From CAWBJO01 sp963789175 (GTDB lineage: Bacteria; Pseudomonadota; Alphaproteobacteria; Rhizobiales; Aestuariivirgaceae), in contig CAWBJO010000006.1 in assembly GCA_963789175.1 (NCBI GenBank), forward strand, positions 620,001-684,000: a stretch of DNA of 64,000 bases, in the 5' to 3' direction. The stretch's first letter is position 1. Each line of letters begins with the position of its first letter. The translations under genes and the position numbers were made by a program. Positions 57,103 to 64,000 of the stretch are shown here, piece by piece. A model generated the notes under the pieces. It was not told the origin of the DNA and searched no databases. It saw only the letters and a program-made list of their open reading frames with translations.

Positions 57103-57399
57103 ATGGACTCCAACGAAGACAACCAGGACGAATCGCGCGGCGCCCAGCGGCACCGGCAGCTGAAGAACGGCATCATCGTGTTCAACCAGCAACGGGGCTC
57201 GGTCGGCTGCGTGATTCGCGACATCAGCGAAACCGGCGCCAAGCTTCGCCTCAATGGGCCAGCCGACCTGCCGCACGAGTTCGAGCTCGTGCTCCTAAAA
57301 GAGCGCAAGATCGTTCCGGCCTCGCTCAGCTGGCACAATCACCCGGATTGCGGGGTGAGCTTCACGGGACCGATGCGGCCGGCACCTCGCCTCGCCTAG
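57103..57399 (+). CDS. PilZ domain protein
   Basis: 98 residues from MDSNEDNQDESRGAQRHR; a TTG at 57073 would add ten residues. One PilZ domain: RGAQR (RxxxR) near the N-terminus and RDISETGAKLRL (D/NxSxxG) supply the c-di-GMP-binding motifs; WHNHPDCGVSF is the closing strand. It starts 54 bases after the giant RTX protein gene, which suggests that it belongs to the same system. Its last 38 bases overlap the convergent oxidoreductase gene. Confidence 0.85.
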   Translation: MDSNEDNQDESRGAQRHRQLKNGIIVFNQQRGSVGCVIRDISETGAKLRLNGPADLPHEFELVLLKERKIVPASLSWHNHPDCGVSFTGPMRPAPRLA

Positions 57400-58705
57400 C
57401 CTGCCGACGGGCACGGCGCTCGTCGCGCCAGTCCCGGACCTGCATCTGCCAATAGCTTAGCTGCACGCCGGCGCGGCCCGCCCAACCACCGACCCATGGG
57501 CGCCCGAAGACCTGGAAGCGCCGCCATTCGTCGTCGCCCTCGGCGATGGCGCGGGCCAGCAGGACGCCGGCCATGGCAGTGGTGTTGAGCCCATGCCCGC
57601 CAAAGGCCGACGCGACCCATTGTCCGGGCGCGACCTCGCCGATGATAGGCATCTTGTGGAGCGCATAGGCCATCTGGCCGCTCCAGGCGTAGGCCATCCC
57701 GGCGCCCTCGAGCTGGGGATAGACGCCGACCATATCGCCTTTCAGCTTTTCCGCCAGAAGGCGCGGCTCGCGGACCATGGTCGTGATACGCCCGCCCCAC
57801 AGAATGCGATCCCCGTCGACGCGCCGGTAGTAGTCGCCGGCGCGGCGCGTGTCGCTGATGGCGGCCGATGTCCGGATGGCAGCCGCGGCACGGTCACCGA
57901 GACGCTCGGTCACTCCGACATAGGTGGCAACCGGAAGCACGGCGCGGCCCATCTGCGGAAAAAGCATGCGGTCGAACGCACTGGTGCATGCGACGACCCG
58001 GCCGGCCCGTACGTTTCCGGACGCCGTCGCGAGGCGGAAACCGTCTCGGCCGGCTTCCACCGCTAAAACGCGGCAGCCTTCGAGAATGGTCGCGCCGGCC
58101 CGTTCCGACGCGGCGGCAAGGGCAAGGCAATAGCGCAGCGGGTGGATGTGGAAAGCATCGCGGTCGAGGAAGCCATCGCGATAAGATTCCGTGCGCAGCG
58201 ATTCGCGAATTTGGGAGCGATCGAGAACGACGATATTGCGCGAGAACCGACTTACCAGGAAGTCGACATAGGACTTCAGGCCGGCCGCGTCGTGATGGCG
58301 CTGCAGCACCATCCAACCGTCGGCCGTTCTGATCGATGGATCGATCGTCTCTATCGCCCCGCGAACGTAGTCGACACCGGCAACGGAAAGCTCGTTGAGC
58401 CTGACGGCGGCCGCAAGTCCGACCCGGTCGACGATGGTCCGCTGGCCATCGGCGAAGCCGGCTGAGACGAACCCGCCGTTGCGGCCGGATGCTCCCCATC
58501 CCACGCGGTGGGCTTCGAGGAGCAGCACCGACCTGCCGCGCCGTGCAAGCTCGAGGGTGGCCGTCAGGCCGGCCAGGCCGCCGCCGACGACGCACACATC
58601 GACGGACGCAGCCCGGGGAACGGCCCGACGAACGGGAGGCAACTCGATGCCGTCCGCATACCAGGTCGCCGGATAGCCGCTCTCCGACGCTCGAAAAGGA
58701 TGCAT
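57362..58705 (-). CDS. FAD-dependent oxidoreductase (DAO family)
   Basis: 447 residues. The dinucleotide-binding motif VDVCVVGGGLAGLTATLELA (about 34-53) and the GWGASGRNGGFVSAGF segment define the glycine-oxidase/gamma-glutamylputrescine-oxidase-like group; GGHGLNTTAMAGVLLA near the C-terminus closes the FAD site. It probably oxidises an amine or amino acid. No operon partners on its strand, so the substrate is open. It is not clearly related to the adhesin cluster it overlaps. Confidence 0.88.
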   Translation of the reverse strand: MHPFRASESGYPATWYADGIELPPVRRAVPRAASVDVCVVGGGLAGLTATLELARRGRSVLLLEAHRVGWGASGRNGGFVSAGFADGQRTIVDRVGLAAAVRLNELSVAGVDYVRGAIETIDPSIRTADGWMVLQRHHDAAGLKSYVDFLVSRFSRNIVVLDRSQIRESLRTESYRDGFLDRDAFHIHPLRYCLALAAASERAGATILEGCRVLAVEAGRDGFRLATASGNVRAGRVVACTSAFDRMLFPQMGRAVLPVATYVGVTERLGDRAAAAIRTSAAISDTRRAGDYYRRVDGDRILWGGRITTMVREPRLLAEKLKGDMVGVYPQLEGAGMAYAWSGQMAYALHKMPIIGEVAPGQWVASAFGGHGLNTTAMAGVLLARAIAEGDDEWRRFQVFGRPWVGGWAGRAGVQLSYWQMQVRDWRDERRARRQARRGEVPAASVP

Positions 58706-58795
58706 GCGTTCAAACCTGCCGCGAAGGACTGGGGCGTTGCCCCGGGGATAAGTCTGGTCTAGGACAACGCACCGAAACGTCGCTCAATCTGCATC

Positions 58796-59662
58796 ATGCG
58801 CTTCTCATCCGCCAAGGACTTCCGGAACTGGCCGCACAAGGCCGTAACCATACTCGGCATGTCGGGGGTCGGCAAAACGAGCCTGGCCAAGCTCCTCATG
58901 AAAGAGGGCTGGTTCCACTACTCGGTGGACTACCGCATCGGCACCCACTACATGGGCGAGCACATCGTCGACAATTTCAAGCGCGAAGCGATGAAAGTGA
59001 AGTTCCTTCGCGAGCTCCTGAAGTCGGATTCGATCTTCATCTCCTCCAACATCACGTTCGAGAACCTCGCGCCTTTGTCGACCTTCCTCGGAAAACCGGG
59101 AAACCCCGAGAAGGGCGGAATTCCGTTCTCCGAGTATTGCCGGCGCCAGGCGCTGCACCGCGAGGCGGAGATCGCCGCCCTACGCGATGCCCCGATGTTC
59201 ATCGACAAGGCACGCGAGATCTACGGATACAACCATTTCATCTGCGACTCGGGCGGCAGCCTGTGCGAAGTGGTGGATGCCGGGAATGCCGGCGATCCGG
59301 TGCTCACGACCCTCGCCGAGCATACCGTTCTTCTCTACATACGCGGAACGGAGCACCACGCGCGCACGCTGGTCGAGCGGTTCAGCAAGGATCCGAAGCC
59401 GATGTACTACCAGGACCGCTTCCTGCGCGAGAAGTGGAAGGAATACAAGACGCTTATGAAGATAGCCGAAGACGACGACGTCGATCCGGACGGCTTCGCC
59501 GTCTGGGGTTTCGAGCAACTTCTCCATCACAGAATTCCGCTCTACGAGTCGATCGCGCGGAATTTCGGCTACACGATCGCGATGGAAGACATTCCGAACC
59601 TGCAACACGAAGCCGACTTCACCGCAACGCTCGGATCGATCATCGACCGCGCCAACGCGTAA
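58796..59662 (+). CDS. P-loop ATPase-like protein of unknown function
   Basis: 288 residues. A clear Walker A is near the start (AVTILGMSGVGKTSLAKLL). An acidic stretch FICDSGGSLCEVVD may act as Walker B, and LLYIRGTEHHARTLVERF follows. The middle (VDYRIGTHYMGEHIVDNF, DSIFISSNITFENLAPLS) is not a pattern I recognise. The layout recalls small nucleotide or metabolite kinases. It is 10 bases upstream of metA on the same strand, so the two are probably one transcript, which hints at sulfur amino acid metabolism or its control. Confidence 0.7.
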   Translation: MRFSSAKDFRNWPHKAVTILGMSGVGKTSLAKLLMKEGWFHYSVDYRIGTHYMGEHIVDNFKREAMKVKFLRELLKSDSIFISSNITFENLAPLSTFLGKPGNPEKGGIPFSEYCRRQALHREAEIAALRDAPMFIDKAREIYGYNHFICDSGGSLCEVVDAGNAGDPVLTTLAEHTVLLYIRGTEHHARTLVERFSKDPKPMYYQDRFLREKWKEYKTLMKIAEDDDVDPDGFAVWGFEQLLHHRIPLYESIARNFGYTIAMEDIPNLQHEADFTATLGSIIDRANA

Positions 59663-59672
59663 CGCCAAAAAA

Positions 59673-60596
59673 ATGCCGATCAAAATCCCGAACAACCTGC
59701 CGGCACGCACGACCCTCGAGAAGGAAGGCGTCATGGTCATGACCGAGGACGCGGCGGTGCGCCAGGACATCCGTCCGCTGCGCATCGGGCTCCTCAACTT
59801 GATGCCCAACAAGATCCGGACCGAGACCCAGTTCGCGAGGCTGGTCGGGGCGTCGCCCCTCCAGGTCGAAATGACCCTGATCAAGATGACCGGTCACACG
59901 CCGCGCAACACGCCGGCGGATCACATGCTCGCCTTCTATCGAAACTGGGAGGACGTCCGGTCCGCGAAGTTCGACGGCTTCATCATCACGGGCGCACCGG
60001 TCGAGCTGCTGCCGTTCGAGCAGGTCACCTACTGGGACGAGCTGCGCCGCATCTACGACTGGACGCAGACACACGTCCATTCGACCATGAACATCTGCTG
60101 GGCGGCGCAGGCGTGCCTCTACCATTTTCACAAGGTCGGCAAGCACCCGCTGCCGAAGAAGGCCTTCGGGGTCTACCGGCACCGCAACCTCAATCCCGCG
60201 TCGCGCTACCTGCGCGGTTTCTCCGACGACTTCTCGATTCCCGTTTCGCGGTGGACCGAGGTCAGAAAGGCAGAGCTCCCCAATAACCCGGATCTCGAAG
60301 TCCTGATGGACTCCGATGAGGCCGGACTGTGCCTCATTCACGATGCGGCGCATGCCAGCCTGTGCATGTTCAACCACATCGAATACGATACAAAAACGCT
60401 CGCCGAGGAGTTTTGGCGCGATCGGGAGGCTGGGAAACCTATCGATCTGCCACAGAACTATTTTCCCGGGGACGACCCCAAGGCCGCACCGGAGAACCGG
60501 TGGCGCAGCCACGCGCATCTCCTGTTCGGCAACTGGATCAACGAGGTCTACCAGGGCACCCCCTACACACTCGACGACATCGGGCGCGGCCGTTAG
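59673..60596 (+). CDS. metA: Homoserine O-acyltransferase MetA, predicted acetyl-CoA type
   Basis: 307 residues, the MetA family. Catalytic C142 is in STMNICWAAQA, and LNLMPNKIRTETQ opens the core. Residue 111 is Glu (ITGAPVELLPF). In characterised MetA proteins Glu at 111 goes with acetyl-CoA and Gly with succinyl-CoA, so O-acetylhomoserine is the predicted product. It starts the route from homoserine to methionine. Preceded by a P-loop gene at 10 bases. Confidence 0.95.
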   Translation: MPIKIPNNLPARTTLEKEGVMVMTEDAAVRQDIRPLRIGLLNLMPNKIRTETQFARLVGASPLQVEMTLIKMTGHTPRNTPADHMLAFYRNWEDVRSAKFDGFIITGAPVELLPFEQVTYWDELRRIYDWTQTHVHSTMNICWAAQACLYHFHKVGKHPLPKKAFGVYRHRNLNPASRYLRGFSDDFSIPVSRWTEVRKAELPNNPDLEVLMDSDEAGLCLIHDAAHASLCMFNHIEYDTKTLAEEFWRDREAGKPIDLPQNYFPGDDPKAAPENRWRSHAHLLFGNWINEVYQGTPYTLDDIGRGR

Positions 60597-60660
60597 CGTC
60601 ATATCTCCGTCAAGATGACTCTTCAGTTTCCCCGTCGCCTTCGAACGGGGATCCGAGCCA

Positions 60661-61191
60661 ATGCTTCGCCTCATCGTCATGCGCCATGCGAAATCGAGCT
60701 GGTCCGACAAATCGCTCGACGATCCATCGCGTCCATTGAGCAAGCGCGGCGTCAAGGCGGCTCCCGTGATGGGCCGTACCCTGTCGGAACGGCGCCTCGT
60801 TCCCGACCACGTCGCCTGCTCACCGGCGAAGCGCACGCGCGAGACGCTGCGGCTGGTTCTCGGCGCGCTGGAGGCCAAGCCGAGCATCGAGTATGCCGAC
60901 GAGCTCTACGCCTTCGGGGACGGCGGCCCCTATCTCAACTGCATCCGCCGCCAAGCGCGTCCGACCGGGACCCTGATGGTGGTCGGCCACAATCCCTCCG
61001 TCCAGAACCTGTGCATGAGCCTGTGCAGCGGCAGCCGCGGCCCGGATTTCGATTCTCTGGCGCGGAAGTTCCCCACGGCAGGAGTGGCGGTCATCTCCTT
61101 CGCGGTCGACCAATGGAAAGCCATCGAGCCCGGCACAGGCAGCCTCGATCTGTTCGTGACGCCGCGCGGGCTCGCCGACGGCGACGACTGA
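60661..61191 (+). CDS. SixA-like histidine phosphatase
   Basis: 176 residues. Histidine phosphatase superfamily: the RHG-type motif is VMRHAKSSWSD, the second His is in VVGHNPSV, and PSRPLSKRGVKAAPVMG and CSPAKRTRETLRLVL are typical of SixA. Family members dephosphorylate phosphohistidine proteins or small phosphate esters. No phosphorelay gene is adjacent, so the target is unknown. Confidence 0.88.
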   Translation: MLRLIVMRHAKSSWSDKSLDDPSRPLSKRGVKAAPVMGRTLSERRLVPDHVACSPAKRTRETLRLVLGALEAKPSIEYADELYAFGDGGPYLNCIRRQARPTGTLMVVGHNPSVQNLCMSLCSGSRGPDFDSLARKFPTAGVAVISFAVDQWKAIEPGTGSLDLFVTPRGLADGDD

Positions 61192-61338
61192 ACCCCGGTC
61201 TTGAAAATCGCGCTGGACCGCCCAACTCTTGCGCGGTGTCCAAGCGCCCGCGGTCCGGGATTTCCGTTGCTTTTCAAGCCATAGTTTGACTTGTCCGGAC
61301 GAGGTGTTAACGCTGCCCGCCGGGATAAAGCTCAAAGC

Positions 61339-62787
61339 ATGCGCTCATTTCTGGACGAGACACGGATCGCCCTCGGCGGCGTCAAGGACTTCGCGCGGAG
61401 CTTCGCGACGCCGAACCTGCGGCTCGGCGTCACCGGCTTGTCGCGTTCGGGAAAGACCGTTTTCATCACGGCACTGGTCCATGCGCTCCTGCACGGCGGT
61501 CGACTTCCTCTCTTCTCCCCCTATGCCGGGGGACGCATCGTCCGCGCCTATCTCGAGCCGCAGCCCGATGACGACCTGCCGCGTTTCGCCTATGAGGACC
61601 ACATCGCCGCCCTGACGGGCGACGGCCGCCACTGGCCGGAGAGCACGCGGCGCCTCAGCCAGCTGCGGCTGACCATCGAGTACATGGGAAGCGGACTCTT
61701 CTCGCGCGACGGCGTTGCACGGCAGCTCGCCATCGACATCATCGACTATCCGGGCGAGTGGCTTCTCGACCTGCCGTTGATGAATCTGAGCTATGAAGAC
61801 TGGAGCGCCGCCACGCTCGCCGCGAGCCGCCGGGCGCCGCGCTTGCAGCTTGCCGTCGCCTGGCACGAACATCTCGCCGGCCTCGACCCGGAAGGCAGGC
61901 GCGATGAACACGAGGCGCGGCGGGCGGCCGAGTTCTTCACGAGCTACCTCGGGAAGTGTCGCGCCGACGGCGTGTCGCTCTCCACTCTTCCGCCCGGCCG
62001 TTTTCTCATGCCAGGCGACCTCGCCGGCTCGCCTCTCCTGACCTTCGCGCCGCTCGACGTACCGCCGGACCGCTCGGCACCGCGCGGCAGCCTGTGGGCA
62101 CTCATGGCGCGACGATACGACTCCTACGTCGCGAACGTGGTCAAGCCGTTCTTCCTCGATCATTTCGCGAGGCTCGACCGGCAGATCGTCCTTGTCGATG
62201 TGCTGTCGGCGCTCAATGCCGGCGCGGAGGCCGTGCTCGACCTCAGGCTGGCATTGACCGGCGTGCTCGAGTGCTTCCGCCTGGGATCGAACTCGTGGGC
62301 ATCGATGGTGCTCGGACGGCGGATCGACAGGATCCTGTTTGCGGCGACGAAGGCCGACCTCCTTCATCATGATTCGCATCGCCGGCTCGAAGCCATCTTC
62401 CGTGCCCTCGTGGCGGATGCGGTGATGCAGGCCGAATTCAACGGGGCCCGCATCGACGTGACGCCCCTCGCGGCCATCCGGGCGACGCGCGAGGCGACGG
62501 TGCGGCGCCGGGGCGAGGCCCTGCCCTGCATCGCCGGGGTACCCGAGGCCGGAGAGAGCGTCGGACGCGAGTCTTTCGACGGACGAGCGGAAGCTGCTAT
62601 CTTCCCGGGCGACCTTCCCGATTCGCCGGAAACGGCGATCAACGGCGCGCTCGAGGGGCAGGTTCGTTTTGCGCGCTTTCGTCCGCCACTTCTCGAAACG
62701 GCGAACGCGCTCGTCCCGACCGGGAACTTTCCTCACATGCATCTCGACAGGGCCATGGAATTCCTTTTCGGAGATCGATTGAGATGA
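61339..62787 (+). CDS. ycjX: YcjX-family P-loop protein
   Basis: 482 residues from MRSFLDETRIALGG (a TTG at 61291 would add 16). Walker A is GVTGLSRSGKTVF; LAIDIIDYPGEWLLDLPLM and VLVDVLSALNAG are the conserved family segments. YcjX proteins are GTPase-like ATP/GTP-binding proteins linked to envelope stress. The next gene is YcjF, its usual partner, overlapping by four bases. Confidence 0.9.
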   Translation: MRSFLDETRIALGGVKDFARSFATPNLRLGVTGLSRSGKTVFITALVHALLHGGRLPLFSPYAGGRIVRAYLEPQPDDDLPRFAYEDHIAALTGDGRHWPESTRRLSQLRLTIEYMGSGLFSRDGVARQLAIDIIDYPGEWLLDLPLMNLSYEDWSAATLAASRRAPRLQLAVAWHEHLAGLDPEGRRDEHEARRAAEFFTSYLGKCRADGVSLSTLPPGRFLMPGDLAGSPLLTFAPLDVPPDRSAPRGSLWALMARRYDSYVANVVKPFFLDHFARLDRQIVLVDVLSALNAGAEAVLDLRLALTGVLECFRLGSNSWASMVLGRRIDRILFAATKADLLHHDSHRRLEAIFRALVADAVMQAEFNGARIDVTPLAAIRATREATVRRRGEALPCIAGVPEAGESVGRESFDGRAEAAIFPGDLPDSPETAINGALEGQVRFARFRPPLLETANALVPTGNFPHMHLDRAMEFLFGDRLR

Positions 62788-63809
62788 ACGAGCATTCGCG
62801 CAAGCCACAGGCGTTCCGGCTCGGCGAACCGGAGAAGGCGCAGGTTCCCAAGAAGACGGCCCGTCCGAAAGTCACCTTCGAAGCTGAAGCGGACCTCGAA
62901 AGCGCGGTCGGCGCGGGCACCCGAATCCGGATCACGCGACGGCGATTCCGCTGGGGTGCGGTGCTCCTGACCTCGCTCGCAGCCTTGCTTTCGCTCGCCT
63001 CGGGCGTCGCCCTGGCCCGGCTGATCGACGACCTGTTCGCTCAATCCGAGCTTCTCGGCTGGATAGGCGCCGGTCTGCTCGCCCTCGCCGGCCTCGCAGC
63101 GCTGGCAATCATTCTGCGCGAAGCGGTGGGGCTGTTGCGGCTGAAAAGACTCGGCACCATCCACGAGGATGCGCATCGAGCCCTGGTCGAAAGAGACGAG
63201 ACGGCGGCCCGCAAGGTCATCAGGGAGCTCTTTGCGATCTTTCGCAACCGGACAGACGTGCGCTGGGGGATCGACCAGCTCGCCGATCATCTCAATGCAG
63301 TGGTGGCGGCCGAGGACCTGATCCGCCTCGCCGAGCGCGACATCATGCGTCAGCTCGACGGCGATGCCACCAGCCTCATCGCGAGATCGGCGCGTCGGGT
63401 AACCGTGCTCACCGCCGTCACGCCCGCAGCGGCGCTGGACGTGCTTTTCGTGGCGGCTCTGAACCTTCGCATGCTGCGGGAACTTGCCGCCCTCTATGGC
63501 GGGCGCCCGGGGACGATCGGCACGCTGCGGCTCGCCCGCATGGTTCTCGCGCATCTTGCCGTGACCGGGGGGCTGGCCCTCAGCGACAACCTGATCCAGC
63601 ACGTCCTGGGACGGGGGGTGGTGGGCAAGCTGTCGGCCCGCTTCGGCGAAGGCGCCATGAACGGCATCATGACGGCGCGCATCGGGCTCGCCGCCCTCGA
63701 CCTGTGCCGGCCGTTGCCGTTCCTGACCGAGACGAAACCGTCGCTGACCCTGTTCATGCGCGAGCTTCTGACATTCGACAACCCCTCCGGCGACCGACGC
63801 GGGACATAA
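62784..63809 (+). CDS. ycjF: YcjF-family membrane protein (TIGR01620 type)
   Basis: 341 residues. The hydrophilic N-terminus (about 60 residues) leads to two membrane segments (about 55-78 and 88-110); the C-terminal half contains the family core DVLFVAALNLRMLRELAALYGG and the AMNGIMTARIGLAALDLCRPLPF segment. It pairs with YcjX in E. coli and in other proteobacteria. Function unclear, likely inner-membrane. Confidence 0.88.
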   Translation: MNEHSRKPQAFRLGEPEKAQVPKKTARPKVTFEAEADLESAVGAGTRIRITRRRFRWGAVLLTSLAALLSLASGVALARLIDDLFAQSELLGWIGAGLLALAGLAALAIILREAVGLLRLKRLGTIHEDAHRALVERDETAARKVIRELFAIFRNRTDVRWGIDQLADHLNAVVAAEDLIRLAERDIMRQLDGDATSLIARSARRVTVLTAVTPAAALDVLFVAALNLRMLRELAALYGGRPGTIGTLRLARMVLAHLAVTGGLALSDNLIQHVLGRGVVGKLSARFGEGAMNGIMTARIGLAALDLCRPLPFLTETKPSLTLFMRELLTFDNPSGDRRGT

Positions 63810-63810
63810 G

Positions 63811-64000
63811 ATGCCGCTTCGTGACGTCGTTCTCGCCCTTCTCGTGCCGTGCTGCTTCGGGATCGGCTTCGCAATCGCAAAGCCCGCGATCGAGCATTTC
63901 CCGCCGATGTTCCTCATGCTCATGATCTATGTCGGCCTGTCCGTCCTGGTCAGCTCGATATGGCATGCACCGAGCATGACCACCCATCTCGTGGCCGCCT
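63811..64000 (+). CDS. EamA/DMT family transporter, N-terminal fragment
   Basis: The first 63 codons before the right edge. The start MPLRDVVLALLVPCCFGIGF is followed by AIAKPAIEHFPPMFLMLMI, the typical helix 1-2 of an EamA exporter. It begins one base after the ycjF stop. Substrate unknown. Confidence 0.8.
   Translation, partial: MPLRDVVLALLVPCCFGIGFAIAKPAIEHFPPMFLMLMIYVGLSVLVSSIWHAPSMTTHLVAA

Overview
The window is a high-GC chromosomal segment with the gene content of an alphaproteobacterium, most likely of the order Hyphomicrobiales (Rhizobiales). The evidence is the combination of CckA, FliO, a DksA with few cysteines, a DUF1476 ATPase-inhibitor zeta subunit, a short Usg protein, the purC-purS-purQ-purL cluster followed by BolA and a CGFS glutaredoxin, and NADP isocitrate dehydrogenase, AlaS, RecA and CckA lying near one another. 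I cannot name the genus.

Layout. 1-1221: the end of an RND efflux pump (adaptor plus the first codons of the pump, reading left). 1346-10732: a catabolic and transport region with a GntR regulator, a palindromic operator, a DapA-family lyase/deaminase, a 4-hydroxyproline-type epimerase, a complete branched-chain amino acid type ABC importer (livH, livM, livG, livF, a DUF6867 membrane protein and the binding protein), a stand-alone Lrp ligand domain and a DUF2259 secreted protein. It reads as an uptake and breakdown module for an amino acid, plausibly hydroxyproline. 10795-28267: mostly housekeeping genes: purB, an L,D-transpeptidase, a frameshifted nicotinate phosphoribosyltransferase, an HpcH/HpaI aldolase, zeta subunit, purCSQL, bolA, grx, an unusual double-length EamA transporter, an MFS transporter, usg, rpsD, murI, a TrmJ-like methyltransferase and icd. 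28301-40743: a histidine kinase, two GFA-fold proteins, an Lrp regulator, alaS, recA, an amidase, cckA, fliO and dksA.

41061-57399 is the accessory highlight. A three-gene type I secretion operon (two different ABC half-transporters and an HlyD adaptor) is divergent from one giant secreted protein gene of about 10.4 kb. That gene has 23 VCBS/cadherin-like repeats, a unique beta-rich region, Ig-like and cadherin-like domains and a C-terminal RTX block. It is followed by a small PilZ protein, which suggests a c-di-GMP-linked adhesin/matrix system. The giant gene is interrupted by nine single-base indels at eight sites. Joining the frames gives an uninterrupted protein of about 3465 residues, so sequencing error or very recent decay must be told apart. 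recA and the nicotinate phosphoribosyltransferase gene carry similar one-base lesions.

57362-64000: an FAD oxidoreductase, an unrecognised P-loop protein, metA (with the Glu111 expected of an acetyl-CoA user), a SixA-like phosphatase, a YcjX/YcjF pair and the start of another EamA transporter. No tRNA, rRNA, CRISPR array or insertion sequence was seen.
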